From: Oceanobacillus sp. FSL K6-2867
GTDB taxonomy: Bacteria > Bacillota > Bacilli > Bacillales > Amphibacillaceae
DNA length: 64,000 nucleotides
Direction of reading: 5' to 3'
Assembly (NCBI RefSeq): GCF_037963145.1
Contig: NZ_CP150144.1
Span: 186,001-250,000 of the forward strand
Part shown: in pieces, positions 1 through 8,328 of the stretch
How the letters are laid out: every line of letters starts with the position of its first letter
Position numbering within the stretch: position 1 is the stretch's first letter
The notes under the pieces: generated by a model
Told to the model about the DNA's origin: nothing
The model's input: only the letters and a program-made list of their open reading frames with translations
Database searches by the model: none
Program-made: the position numbers and the translations under genes

Positions 1-462
1 ATCTTTAATTCCCGTAACAATCGTATGCTTTAATTCCGTATTACCTTTTACTTTTGTAACGCGTGGAAGTAAAATATCCAAACAAATAATTACCGAAGTG
101 CCAGAATCATTTAACTGATATTCCAATTCTCGTTCTGTATAAAGTGGGTTTGTCTGTACAACTGTTCCACCAGCCATCAGAATACCATAATAGCTGATAA
201 CCGCTTGTGGACAGTTCGGCAGCATGATGGCCACCTTATCCCCCTTTCTCACTCCAAGGGACTGTAAGTAGTTTGCCATTTGTTTGGATTTAATGAACAG
301 CTCGTGGTAAGAAAGCTCCTTCCCCATGAAATAAAGCGCTTTCTTTTCTTTGTACATATCAGCGCTTTCTTCCAAATAAACATGCAAGGCTTTTTTCTCA
401 TACTCCAGTGACGTAGGTATTTCGTTCGGGTAATGTTCATGCCATTTTCGGTTAGGTATCAT
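1..462 (-). CDS. lcfA: Long-chain fatty acid-CoA ligase, N-terminal part (cut by window edge)
   Basis: The 154 codons read from an ATG at 462, behind a GGGGAG ribosome site, and stay open to position 1, so the gene continues outside the window. The visible part has the N-terminal pattern of AMP-forming acyl-CoA synthetases (VRKGDKVAIMLPNCPQAVIS, then GGTVVQTNPLYTERELEY). This family activates fatty acids with ATP and CoA at the membrane for beta-oxidation or lipid synthesis. The ATP-binding and catalytic motifs lie outside the window. It sits downstream of mutS2 and the DUF350 gene, as lcfA does in B. subtilis. The family is secure; the substrate range is inferred from synteny. Confidence 0.88.
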   Translation of the reverse strand, partial: MIPNRKWHEHYPNEIPTSLEYEKKALHVYLEESADMYKEKKALYFMGKELSYHELFIKSKQMANYLQSLGVRKGDKVAIMLPNCPQAVISYYGILMAGGTVVQTNPLYTERELEYQLNDSGTSVIICLDILLPRVTKVKGNTELKHTIVTGIKD

Positions 463-591
463 TTATTCACTCCCCTTTATACTATACTATAATCATTATA
501 CCGATTAATTTCTATTTTTTTAAATCTTTTTAATTAACTTTTGATTTTTTATTATGTACAAAATAAAAGGAGAGTGACATATATAAAACAT

Positions 592-672
592 TTAAATTAA
601 GTAAAAAATACCTACTACAACAAAAATAATTGCTACTATAATTAAGACCTTAGCTAATCGATCTAAAACCAC
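592..672 (-). CDS. Predicted 26-aa single-pass membrane miniprotein
   Basis: A GTG at 672 follows an AGGAGAG ribosome site with 7-nt spacing, just after the stop of the DUF350 gene. It opens a 26-codon frame ending in TAA. The peptide has a short charged start (VVLDRLAKV) and then an uninterrupted hydrophobic segment (LIIVAIIFVVVGIFYLI), which is the layout of a tiny membrane protein. The tight spacing suggests co-transcription with the DUF350 membrane gene. I do not recognise a family. It could be a chance ORF, but the ribosome site and the complete transmembrane segment argue for a real product. Confidence 0.5.
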   Translation of the reverse strand: MVLDRLAKVLIIVAIIFVVVGIFYLI

Positions 673-690
673 TGTTTGTCTCTCCTCTCT

Positions 691-1098
691 TTATCGGATA
701 CTTGCTCCGATTACAAATGCCAATCCAACAGATATGATCATGGAAATGAAGCCAACCGCTTTATTTCCATTCCGGATTTCTTCATCAACTTTCATAATTG
801 GAGTAAGAAATTCGAACATGAGGTAACCCATTAATAATAAAACAAAGCCATATACACCCCATCCAACAGATTGCAGCAGAGAATCATTGTGTTCAATGGA
901 ATAACGAAAAATTGTTGCAATCCCAAACAGCTTTCCTCCCGTTGCCATTGCAACAGCAAGGTTGCCTTTTTTTATTTCTTCCCAATTTTTATAGGATGTT
1001 ACAAGCTCAAATACTGCTAAAAAAACAAGTGTGCATAAGACAAATACACTGTAGCGAGCTGCTGTAACTACGATGATATGTTCCCAAAATCCTTCCAT
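691..1098 (-). CDS. yshE: DUF350 family integral membrane protein (YshE-like)
   Basis: The 135-aa hydrophobic protein has about four membrane segments and the DUF350 layout: two repeats with charged loops containing NWEEIKKGNLAVA and VDEEIRNGNKAVG. The two G-N-x-A-V loops are characteristic of the family. The biochemical role is unknown; DUF350 proteins are widespread inner-membrane proteins. An upstream in-frame TTG lies directly against the GGAGGGG ribosome site, so I prefer the ATG at 1098, which has 9-nt spacing. The position between mutS2 and the acyl-CoA ligase matches B. subtilis yshE. Confidence 0.85.
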   Translation of the reverse strand: MEGFWEHIIVVTAARYSVFVLCTLVFLAVFELVTSYKNWEEIKKGNLAVAMATGGKLFGIATIFRYSIEHNDSLLQSVGWGVYGFVLLLMGYLMFEFLTPIMKVDEEIRNGNKAVGFISMIISVGLAFVIGASIR

Positions 1099-1186
1099 AA
1101 CAGTCAACCCCTCCTATTTTATATAGTATATTCGTCTTCATTTCAATTCAGCCATTTCAACTGATTAGTGAATCAATTGAAAATAC

Positions 1187-1215
1187 AGTTAGGAAAGTCA
1201 GTTGCTTTCCTAACT
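1187..1215 (-). terminator. Hairpin downstream of mutS2
   Basis: An 11-bp perfect inverted repeat (AGTTAGGAAAG / CTTTCCTAACT, 7-nt loop) lies between the mutS2 stop and the DUF350 start. The minus-strand tail is only moderately T-rich (GTATTTTC), so termination may be partial. Confidence 0.6.
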
Positions 1216-1241
1216 TAAAGCAGTATGCATGAAACCGCTTA

Positions 1242-3587
1242 TTAAAATTCAAGAACGGTTACACCACTGCCGCCTTCACCACTTCCTCCAGGCTGTGCAT
1301 TCTTAATTTGTGGGTGTCGTTTTACAAATTCCTGTACTCCTTTTCTTAACGCACCAGTACCTTTACCATGAATAATATATGCCTTCGGATAGCCTGCCAA
1401 CAGAACATCATCAATATATTTCTCTAATTTTAGCAAAGCATCCTCATAGCGCTCACCACGCAAATCCAGCTCTGTACTAACATGGTAATTAGATCCTTTA
1501 ATAGTTGCTACTGGCTTTTCTATTGTTTGCTTTGGTGTTCCGAGAAATTGCAGTTCATGGCGTTTCACTTTAACCTTCATGATTCCTACCTGTACTAAAA
1601 ATTCATTCTCGCTTATCTTTTCTAATACTTCACCTTTTTGATTTACAGTTAATAATTTAATTTCATCACCGGGCTCAAGCTCTCTTTGCTCAGCATTCTT
1701 TTTATCAGAATGCTTCGTTTGTTTTTTCGCAAGATGCGGCTGGGCGTCTTCAAGCATTTTCTTAGCTTCAATCCACTCATGTTCTTTTAGTGATACATTG
1801 GTTTTCATTTGACGAATCTCGCCAACAATTCGCTCTGCTTCTTCTCGAGCTTTCGTTAGTGCCTTTTCTGCCTTCTCTTCAGCTTTTTTATATAATTCTT
1901 CTTTCTTTTGCTCTAATTGCTTCCATTCTTTTTCGATGTCTTCACGTAATTTCTCGCTTTCGAGTAAAACTTCATGTGCTTTTTCGTAATCCCGCTCTGC
2001 ATCCAGATGCGATTTTTCCAATGAAGCAATCATAGTCTCAACACTCTTCGAATCAACACCAATCAGACCTTTAGCCCGTTCAATAATATTGCTGTTCAAC
2101 CCTAATCGATTCGATATTTCAAACGCATTACTTCGACCAGGAACACCAATCAGTAACCGATAGGTTGGCTGTAAGGTTTCGACATTGAATTCAACCGATG
2201 CATTGACAACATTGCTGCGATTATATCCATATGCTTTCAGTTCAGGATAATGAGTGGTTGCAATGACCCGAGCATTTCGGGAAACAACCTCGTCAAGAAT
2301 AGCCATCGCTAATGCCGCACCCTCTTGTGGATCTGTTCCGGAGCCAAGTTCGTCAAAAAGGACGAGTGACTGATTATCTACATGCTTGATGATTTCTACA
2401 ATATTTGTCATGTGGGAAGAAAATGTACTTAAATTTTGTTCGATTGACTGTTCGTCCCCAATATCAGCAAACACTTCTTTGAACACTGCAAGCTCACAGC
2501 CATCTAAAGCAGGCACTTGCAATCCGGACTGAGCCATCAATGTGCAAAGACCAACCATTTTCAATGTAACTGTCTTCCCTCCCGTGTTTGGGCCTGTAAT
2601 GACAATTGAGGTATACGTTTTTCCAATCTCCACATCATTTGCTACTACTTCATCAATGGGAATTAATGGATGCCTTGCTTGCTTCATCTGGATAAATCCT
2701 TGATCATTCATTTTGGGTCTGACTGCTTTCATTTCCTGTCCCAATTTAGCTCGTGCTGAAATGAAATCAATTTTGCCTAACAACATCACATTTTGCTCTA
2801 AATCATATTCCTCCGCTGCAATCGATTGACTTAATCCTTTTAAAATCCTGTCTATTTCCTGCTTCTCTTTTGTAATTGCACCATGTAATTGATTGTTGAG
2901 GTCTACAATTGCTTTAGGCTCCATAAACAAGGTTTGCCCAGAGGATGACTGATCATGAACAATCCCGCCAATTGTACCTCGGTATTCTTGTTTAACTGGA
3001 AGCACGTATCGGTCATTTCGGATTGTTATAATTGCATCAGACAGCATATTGCTATTATTTCTTGTGTAGCTCTCTAATCTTTCCCGAATCCGATTCTCAA
3101 ATGTACGTATGGAGCTTCTAATACTCCGCAGGCTTGCTGATGCGCTATCCATCACATGACCACGGTCATCAATACAATTTTTTATTTCCATTTCCAGTTC
3201 ACGAAGAGGTGTTATTTGCTCCACTAAATCTTCAAGAATTGGCAATTCTTCTTCTAAATCCAGCTGATCGAAAAACAGCTTTACTTGTCTTCCGCCATAA
3301 ATGGTATTAGCAATATCAAGACATTCTTCTGTTGAAAGCACACCACCAATTGCACTCCGTTTCAAGCTGGAACGAATATCTGTAATCCCCCCTAATGGAA
3401 TAGCTTTATTTAAGCGAATAATTTGGGTCGCTTCGTCTGTTTCGTCTTGCAGCTCGATAACGTGATTTAAATCTGTTGCAGGCTTTAACTGTGATACAAG
3501 TCCCTTCCCTAACGATGTAGCTGCATGTGCTGACAGGCTTTCTGTTATTTTTTTAAATTCTAGTACACGGAGAATCCGTTCGTTCAT
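1242..3587 (-). CDS. mutS2: Endonuclease MutS2
   Basis: The 781-aa protein has full family length. A MutS-like core leads to Walker A GPNTGGKT near residues 331-338 and Walker [13 protein letters not shown] near 405-416. A long charged coiled coil follows (about 515-640), then a C-terminal Smr domain with the [12 protein letters not shown] motif (about 705-781). MutS2 is not a mismatch-repair protein. In Bacillus it acts on branched DNA and on collided ribosomes through the ATPase and Smr nuclease parts. It is encoded downstream of polX, as in B. subtilis. Nothing looks truncated. Confidence 0.96.
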   Translation of the reverse strand: MNERILRVLEFKKITESLSAHAATSLGKGLVSQLKPATDLNHVIELQDETDEATQIIRLNKAIPLGGITDIRSSLKRSAIGGVLSTEECLDIANTIYGGRQVKLFFDQLDLEEELPILEDLVEQITPLRELEMEIKNCIDDRGHVMDSASASLRSIRSSIRTFENRIRERLESYTRNNSNMLSDAIITIRNDRYVLPVKQEYRGTIGGIVHDQSSSGQTLFMEPKAIVDLNNQLHGAITKEKQEIDRILKGLSQSIAAEEYDLEQNVMLLGKIDFISARAKLGQEMKAVRPKMNDQGFIQMKQARHPLIPIDEVVANDVEIGKTYTSIVITGPNTGGKTVTLKMVGLCTLMAQSGLQVPALDGCELAVFKEVFADIGDEQSIEQNLSTFSSHMTNIVEIIKHVDNQSLVLFDELGSGTDPQEGAALAMAILDEVVSRNARVIATTHYPELKAYGYNRSNVVNASVEFNVETLQPTYRLLIGVPGRSNAFEISNRLGLNSNIIERAKGLIGVDSKSVETMIASLEKSHLDAERDYEKAHEVLLESEKLREDIEKEWKQLEQKKEELYKKAEEKAEKALTKAREEAERIVGEIRQMKTNVSLKEHEWIEAKKMLEDAQPHLAKKQTKHSDKKNAEQRELEPGDEIKLLTVNQKGEVLEKISENEFLVQVGIMKVKVKRHELQFLGTPKQTIEKPVATIKGSNYHVSTELDLRGERYEDALLKLEKYIDDVLLAGYPKAYIIHGKGTGALRKGVQEFVKRHPQIKNAQPGGSGEGGSGVTVLEF

Positions 3588-3618
3588 CCTTATTTACTCC
3601 TTTAAATATGCTTCTTTA

Positions 3619-5337
3619 TTATTTATTACGATTCAAATAACTCATAAGTTTCTCTTTTGACCACGTATTCAAAACGGTATCTTTATGAATCCACCCTCTT
3701 CTAGCTACACCAACTCCATAAGACATGTGATCAAGCATTTGGTAGCTATGAGCGTCTGTATTGATTGCGATTGTTACACCAGCCTCTTGAGCCTTCCGCA
3801 CCCATTCTGCAGATAAATCAAGCCGGTTCGGATTGGAATTAATTTCTAATGCTGTATTTGTTTCTTCTGCTTTTTCGATTAATTCCTCCACATTTACGTT
3901 GTATCCAGCACGTCTGCCTATTAGTCTTCCAGTAGGGTGAGCGATCAATGATACATATGGATTTTCTAAAGCCGTATAAAGTCGCTTCATAATTTTCTCT
4001 TGTGATTGATTAAAGCTCGAATGAATGGCGCCAATGACAAAATCCATTTCACGAAGAAAATCATCGGAGAAATCAAGAGTTCCGTCCGGCAAAATATCCA
4101 TTTCTACCCCTGCAAAAATATGAAAGTCTGTCCACTTTTCATTTAAAGCAGCAATTTCTTCTCGTTGTTTGCGTAAACGTAATTCATCTAGTCCATTTGC
4201 TACTCGAAGGTATTTGGAATGATCGGTAACTGCCATATAATCATAGCCCATAGCACGAACATGGTCTGCCATTTCTTCTAGTGATTGTCCTCCGTCGCTC
4301 CATGTCGTATGCATATGTAAATCGCCTTTTATATCATTAAGCTCAATTAACCTTTTTTCTTCTTTATATGCCTCAACTTCTCCCGTATTTTCTCTTATTT
4401 CTGGTGGGATGAATTGCAGTCCAAAGTATTGAAAGAACTCTGTTTCATTCGAAAATGTAACGACTTCATTTGTTTCTTCTACTTCTACTCCATACTCGCT
4501 AATTTTCTCTCCTCTTGATTTAGCGAGCTGTCTTAGTGCGACATTATGATCTTTTGAGCCAGTAAAATGATGAAGTGTTGTTGCAAACTCTGACTTTGAA
4601 ACCAATCTGAAATCGACATTTATATCGTACACATCTTCCAACGTCACCGATACTTTTGTGTCACCTTTGGCGATGACTTCTTTTATATTCGGAATTGCCA
4701 GCAGTGCATCTCTAACAGCAGTTGGATTGGATGTAGCAATAATAAAGTCAAGATCCTTTATTGTTTCCCGCATTCTGCGAAGACTTCCAGCTCTGGAAAA
4801 TGATTCGACTTCCTCAATTTCATCCAGATAGGCTTCAATTCTCTCTGCCAACGGGAGCATAATTGCTATTGGCAATCGCTCTGGGCGTTTTCCAGATTCT
4901 TCTAGTGCAGCGACAATTTTCTCTGCAGATTTTTTGCCAAAGCCTGCAAGATTTTCTACTTTCCCGCTTAAACATGCTTCTTTCAATGTATCCGCATCAA
5001 TAACACCAAGTTCTTGATAAAGCTTAGAAAGTTTTTTGCCACCAAGACCAGGTAAACTTAGTAGTGGAATTAATCCCGGTGGAACTTGCTCTGTAAGTTC
5101 CTTTAAAACTGGAGATTCCCCTTGTTCGATAAACTCTGCAATAACGGTGCTGGTACCTTTGCCAATACCTTTGATTTTTGTGAAATCCTCAATGTCCGCT
5201 AAGGAACGATCATCTTGTTCCAAGCCTTGCGCTGCCTTACGATATGCAGATATTTTAAACGGATTTTCTCCTTTTAGCTCCATGTAAAGAGCTATTCTTT
5301 CCAATAATTGAATAACGTCTTTCTTATTAATTGCCAC
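3619..5337 (-). CDS. polX: DNA polymerase X family protein with PHP domain
   Basis: The 572-aa protein begins with a helix-hairpin-helix region (IKGIGKGTSTVIAEFIEQGE, then LPGLGGKKLSKLYQELG). A pol-beta-like palm with SLRRMRETIKDLDFIIA follows. A C-terminal PHP domain starts near residue 337 (DLHMHTTWSDGG) and carries further metal-site histidines and aspartates (DHSKYL, EINSNPNRLDL, NTDAH). Bacterial PolX fills gaps and has a manganese-dependent 3'-5' exonuclease/AP-endonuclease activity in the PHP domain, used in base-excision repair. It lies between cvpA and mutS2 as in B. subtilis. Confidence 0.95.
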   Translation of the reverse strand: MAINKKDVIQLLERIALYMELKGENPFKISAYRKAAQGLEQDDRSLADIEDFTKIKGIGKGTSTVIAEFIEQGESPVLKELTEQVPPGLIPLLSLPGLGGKKLSKLYQELGVIDADTLKEACLSGKVENLAGFGKKSAEKIVAALEESGKRPERLPIAIMLPLAERIEAYLDEIEEVESFSRAGSLRRMRETIKDLDFIIATSNPTAVRDALLAIPNIKEVIAKGDTKVSVTLEDVYDINVDFRLVSKSEFATTLHHFTGSKDHNVALRQLAKSRGEKISEYGVEVEETNEVVTFSNETEFFQYFGLQFIPPEIRENTGEVEAYKEEKRLIELNDIKGDLHMHTTWSDGGQSLEEMADHVRAMGYDYMAVTDHSKYLRVANGLDELRLRKQREEIAALNEKWTDFHIFAGVEMDILPDGTLDFSDDFLREMDFVIGAIHSSFNQSQEKIMKRLYTALENPYVSLIAHPTGRLIGRRAGYNVNVEELIEKAEETNTALEINSNPNRLDLSAEWVRKAQEAGVTIAINTDAHSYQMLDHMSYGVGVARRGWIHKDTVLNTWSKEKLMSYLNRNK

Positions 5338-5383
5338 AACGAATCACCTATTCCTTAAGTATTCAAGTAAAACTGCGTATAAA

Positions 5384-5458
5384 AAGACTGATTCTATTTT
5401 AGTACATACTACCTGCTTCAAGCTTACAAGCGTATCCCTAATACGATGAATCAGTCTT
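5384..5458 (-). other. Structured intergenic element between cvpA and polX
   Basis: Arms AAGACTGATTC (5384-5394) and GAATCAGTCTT (5448-5458) form an 11-bp stem. On the minus strand G-U pairs extend it to about 13 bp, and it is followed by TTTTTAT. The 53-nt interior holds further short hairpins: CGTAT/ATACG, GCTT/AAGC and TAGTA/TACTA. The shape is a closed multi-branch structure just before polX. It could be an intrinsic terminator with an unusually branched loop, or a cis-regulatory RNA. I match it to no family from memory. Confidence 0.45.
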
Positions 5459-5479
5459 CCGTGCGTAAATGGTTTGTGT

Positions 5480-6031
5480 CTAACTGGCTTCCCCTTCTGT
5501 ATAGGTAAACCATAACTCCAGCAGCTTTTCTGAGAAATAAGGTGTTTTCTCAATTATGAAAAGTGCAATAGAAGAGTCATTAATCCAGCTCTGGATTGTT
5601 TCAATTGGTGTTAATGCTAAAATGTATAGCAGGATGAATAAAATCAAATATACTTCTAAAAATCCCAGTACAGAGCCTAGAATTTTATTAACGGATTTTA
5701 TAATCGGTATAGACGCTACAAAATCGAGCATAGAGGCAATAATTTGTAATGCAATTTTAACTGCGAAAAAGATAACCGCAAATGCAATTGCATTATAAAA
5801 TGCTGTCTCAAGTGGCAACGACTGTAAAAAGACTGCCCACGCACTATCATCGGTAAGTTCCGGATATGGTATCCAAAGGGATAGGTTGGGACCCAGCACA
5901 TCGTAATATTTTACCGCTACAATAAACGCGATAATGTATCCAGTTAAGTGGAGCAATTGTAAGATAAGCCCCCTTTTCAGGCCCATAAAAAAACCGAAAA
6001 CAAGCATGATGAATAATATAAAGTCTAACAT
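5480..6031 (-). CDS. yshB: CvpA family membrane protein (YshB)
   Basis: The 183-aa hydrophobic protein has four predicted membrane segments (about residues 2-20, 25-42, 75-100 and 115-145). It begins MLDFILFIMLVFGFFMGLKRG, the usual start of CvpA proteins with the conserved G-x-x-R-G turn. The molecular role in Bacillus is unknown; the family is named for colicin V production in E. coli. It lies 3 nt after zapA, indicating co-transcription, and upstream of polX. Confidence 0.88.
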   Translation of the reverse strand: MLDFILFIMLVFGFFMGLKRGLILQLLHLTGYIIAFIVAVKYYDVLGPNLSLWIPYPELTDDSAWAVFLQSLPLETAFYNAIAFAVIFFAVKIALQIIASMLDFVASIPIIKSVNKILGSVLGFLEVYLILFILLYILALTPIETIQSWINDSSIALFIIEKTPYFSEKLLELWFTYTEGEAS

Positions 6032-6034
6032 AAA

Positions 6035-6298
6035 TTACTTATCCTCTTTCTTTCTAAGCGAACCTAATAAGGTTGCGTAATCTTCTTTTAGTTTTTGGTA
6101 ATCATTCATTGTATTTACTGCAGTTAAGACTGCTAATCTTGTTGTATCTAATTGTCGGTTCATTTCATGCAGTTCTTTCATTTTTTGATCCACAAGATCT
6201 GCGACTAATCGAACATGGCTTTCTGACTCTGGTCCAATTATCGTATATGTTCTATTATATATATCAACTGTTATACGTTGTTTTTCACCCTTGCCCAT
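6035..6298 (-). CDS. zapA: Cell division protein ZapA
   Basis: The 87-aa protein contains QRITVDIYNRTYTIIG, then a coiled-coil helix (LVADLVDQKMKELHEMNRQL) typical of ZapA. ZapA binds FtsZ and promotes protofilament bundling at midcell. A longer frame starts upstream, but GGAGG stands 7 nt before the ATG at 6298, so that start is chosen. It is the first gene of a zapA-cvpA-polX-mutS2 group and is divergent from rnhC. Confidence 0.92.
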   Translation of the reverse strand: MGKGEKQRITVDIYNRTYTIIGPESESHVRLVADLVDQKMKELHEMNRQLDTTRLAVLTAVNTMNDYQKLKEDYATLLGSLRKKEDK

Positions 6299-6424
6299 GG
6301 TGTTACCTCCTGCAAACAAAAAATTCTTCACTTAATATTAACACGAAGTACTTTTAAAAAGAAGTATTTCATTATGAAAGCTATTTTGCTATAGTCTAGA
6401 TATGCAATGATTGGAGAGATATAG

Positions 6425-7366
6425 ATGGGACAAGAAGTACATGTATTACCGATGGATACAATATACGAGATGAAATCATACTATCAGAACGAATTAAACA
6501 CCACTCCCCCAGGGGCTGTCTTTCGCGCGAAAACAAATGCGGCTGTTATAACCGCCTATCAATCTGGAAAAGTTCTTTTCCAAGGGAGCGCGCCTGAAGT
6601 TGAAGCGGGAAAATGGCAGACAAGCTCAAGCAAGTCAACCTCCAGAACAGAAAAACAAGTAAACCAGAGCAAAAGAAAAACACGATTTACACCTGAAACC
6701 AGTTTGTTTACAAGCAGCCATATCGGATCGGATGAGGCGGGAACCGGTGACTATTTCGGTCCGATTGCTGTTGCTGCAGCTTATGTAAACAAAAACCAAT
6801 TTGCCACTCTAAAAGAGCTTGGAGTAAAGGATTCAAAAAGCCTTACAGATCCTATTATTTCTAAATTAGCAAAGGACATCGTTAAGCTAAAAATCCCGTA
6901 TTCGTTACTTGTTTTACATAATGAAAAGTATAATCGGCTGCAGAAAAAAGGCTGGTCACAAGGGAAAATGAAAGCAATGCTCCACCATCATGCGATTACA
7001 AACTTATTAAATAAAATCGGTAATGCCGAACTGGATGGCATCCTAATAGACCAATTTTGCGAACCTGCTGTCTATAGTAGACATATCGGTACAGAGAAAC
7101 AACAGCTTCCAGAAAATACATTTTTTATTACAAAAGCTGAAAGCCATTCCATCGCTGTTGCTACTGCATCCATTATTGCTAGAGCAAGCTTTGTCAAACA
7201 AATGGATAAGCTTTCTGAAGCAATAGGTATCAATCTTCCTAAAGGGGCCTCTGCTAAAGTGGACCAAACAATTGCTAAGGTAATACAAACCAATGGTGAT
7301 TCGATTTTAGATAAATACGCCAAGACACATTTTGCAAACACCAAAAAAGCACAGCGCTATTTATAA
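6425..7366 (+). CDS. rnhC: Ribonuclease HIII
   Basis: The 313-aa protein has an N-terminal TBP-like substrate-binding domain (about residues 1-85). The catalytic domain begins [13 protein letters not shown] (from about residue 101) and has VKDSKSLTD and LDGILIDQF for the D-E-D acidic site. The GTGD form and the N-terminal domain distinguish RNase HIII from HII. It cleaves RNA in RNA/DNA hybrids during replication. It diverges from zapA, as in B. subtilis. A GGAGAG ribosome site precedes the ATG, and a weak -10 (TATAGT) lies about 25 nt upstream. Confidence 0.95.
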   Translation: MGQEVHVLPMDTIYEMKSYYQNELNTTPPGAVFRAKTNAAVITAYQSGKVLFQGSAPEVEAGKWQTSSSKSTSRTEKQVNQSKRKTRFTPETSLFTSSHIGSDEAGTGDYFGPIAVAAAYVNKNQFATLKELGVKDSKSLTDPIISKLAKDIVKLKIPYSLLVLHNEKYNRLQKKGWSQGKMKAMLHHHAITNLLNKIGNAELDGILIDQFCEPAVYSRHIGTEKQQLPENTFFITKAESHSIAVATASIIARASFVKQMDKLSEAIGINLPKGASAKVDQTIAKVIQTNGDSILDKYAKTHFANTKKAQRYL

Positions 7367-7388
7367 TACTGAAAAGGAAGGGGTTTGT

Positions 7389-8087
7389 ATGAAACAAAAA
7401 GTTTTACAAAACGACTGGGAACCCATACTGGCTAGTGAGTTCCAAAAATCATACTATCAGCAATTACGAGCATTTTTGAAAACGGAATACGCAACACACA
7501 CGATTTACCCAAATATGCACAATATTTTTAATGCGTTACATTACACTTCATTTGAAAAAGTTAAAGTTGTAATACTTGGGCAAGATCCTTACCATGGACC
7601 GAATCAAGCACACGGGCTTAGTTTTTCCGTTCAACCGGAGGTAAAGATTCCACCTTCGTTACGGAATATATTTAAAGAATTACACGATGATCTTGGTCTG
7701 CCTGTTCCTGCACATGGTTATTTGGTTGATTGGGCTAAGCAAGGGGTCCTGCTTTTAAATACAGTTCTGACTGTAAGAGCTGGCCAAGCCCACTCACATC
7801 GAGGCAAGGGCTGGGAAGTATTCACAGACCGAGTCATCGACATGTTAAATACTAAAAAAGATCCCGTTGTCTATATCCTTTGGGGAAGTGCAGCGCAAAG
7901 TAAAATTAAGCTGATCGACACGAATAAACATTTCATAATTCGCGCTCCTCATCCTAGTCCATTATCTGCACACAGGGGCTTTTTCGGCAGCAAACCATTT
8001 TCAAAAACGAATGCCATTTTGAAAGAAATCGGACTGAATGAAATAAATTGGGATTTGCCACCAAAAGAAAAATATATTGATCAATAA
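7389..8087 (+). CDS. ung: Uracil-DNA glycosylase
   Basis: The 232-aa protein contains the family 1 motifs [18 protein letters not shown] (water-activating Asp near residue 65) and [13 protein letters not shown]. It removes uracil from DNA to start base-excision repair. The open frame extends upstream into the end of rnhC. The ATG at 7389 follows GGAAGGGG and starts [10 protein letters not shown], the usual family start. The 22-nt gap after rnhC suggests a two-gene operon of RNA/uracil removal enzymes; as I recall, B. subtilis has ung elsewhere. Confidence 0.95.
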   Translation: MKQKVLQNDWEPILASEFQKSYYQQLRAFLKTEYATHTIYPNMHNIFNALHYTSFEKVKVVILGQDPYHGPNQAHGLSFSVQPEVKIPPSLRNIFKELHDDLGLPVPAHGYLVDWAKQGVLLLNTVLTVRAGQAHSHRGKGWEVFTDRVIDMLNTKKDPVVYILWGSAAQSKIKLIDTNKHFIIRAPHPSPLSAHRGFFGSKPFSKTNAILKEIGLNEINWDLPPKEKYIDQ

Positions 8088-8130
8088 TTACTATATATCT
8101 GATAATGCAGCTGAATAGACTGGAATGTTT

Positions 8131-8162
8131 GGAGGTTTAGTATGAACCAATCTACTCACTAG
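8131..8162 (+). other. Ribosome site with a 6-codon ORF after ung
   Basis: GGAGG at 8131-8135 stands before an ATG at 8142, but the frame is MNQSTH then TAG. The frame stays open for another 23 codons after the TAG (starting REVIEFKRCC). This looks like the remains of a small gene or a minimal upstream ORF. I see no recognisable family. Confidence 0.25.
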
Positions 8163-8281
8163 AGAGAGGTAATCGAATTTAAAAGGTGCTGCACGGCTGG
8201 ATTGATTGTGATTAATTTTATTAGAATCTGCCATTAATTTGGTCGCCAGCTTGTTAATCCTTGATGACAGCTCAGAAAGTG

Positions 8282-8321
8282 AAAAAGCTTACCTGCCATT
8301 ATAGATGACAGGTAAGCTTTT
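8282..8321. terminator. Bidirectional terminator between ung and pheT
   Basis: AAAAAGCTTACCTG and its complement CAGGTAAGCTTTT form a long stem with A-rich and T-rich flanks. It can end transcripts from both converging genes. Confidence 0.9.
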
Positions 8322-8328
8322 AATTTGT

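Noticed and set aside
449..475. Possible FadR operator at the lcfA start
   Set aside because: TGAATAAATGATAC shares only a few bases with the TGAATGA-type palindrome and overlaps the start codon.
1790..2035. 81-codon plus-strand ORF inside mutS2
   Set aside because: Antisense shadow of the mutS2 coiled-coil region; no ribosome site and no family match.
5344..5553. 69-codon minus-strand ORF across the cvpA end
   Set aside because: Overlaps cvpA in another frame and runs through the structured element; no ribosome site.
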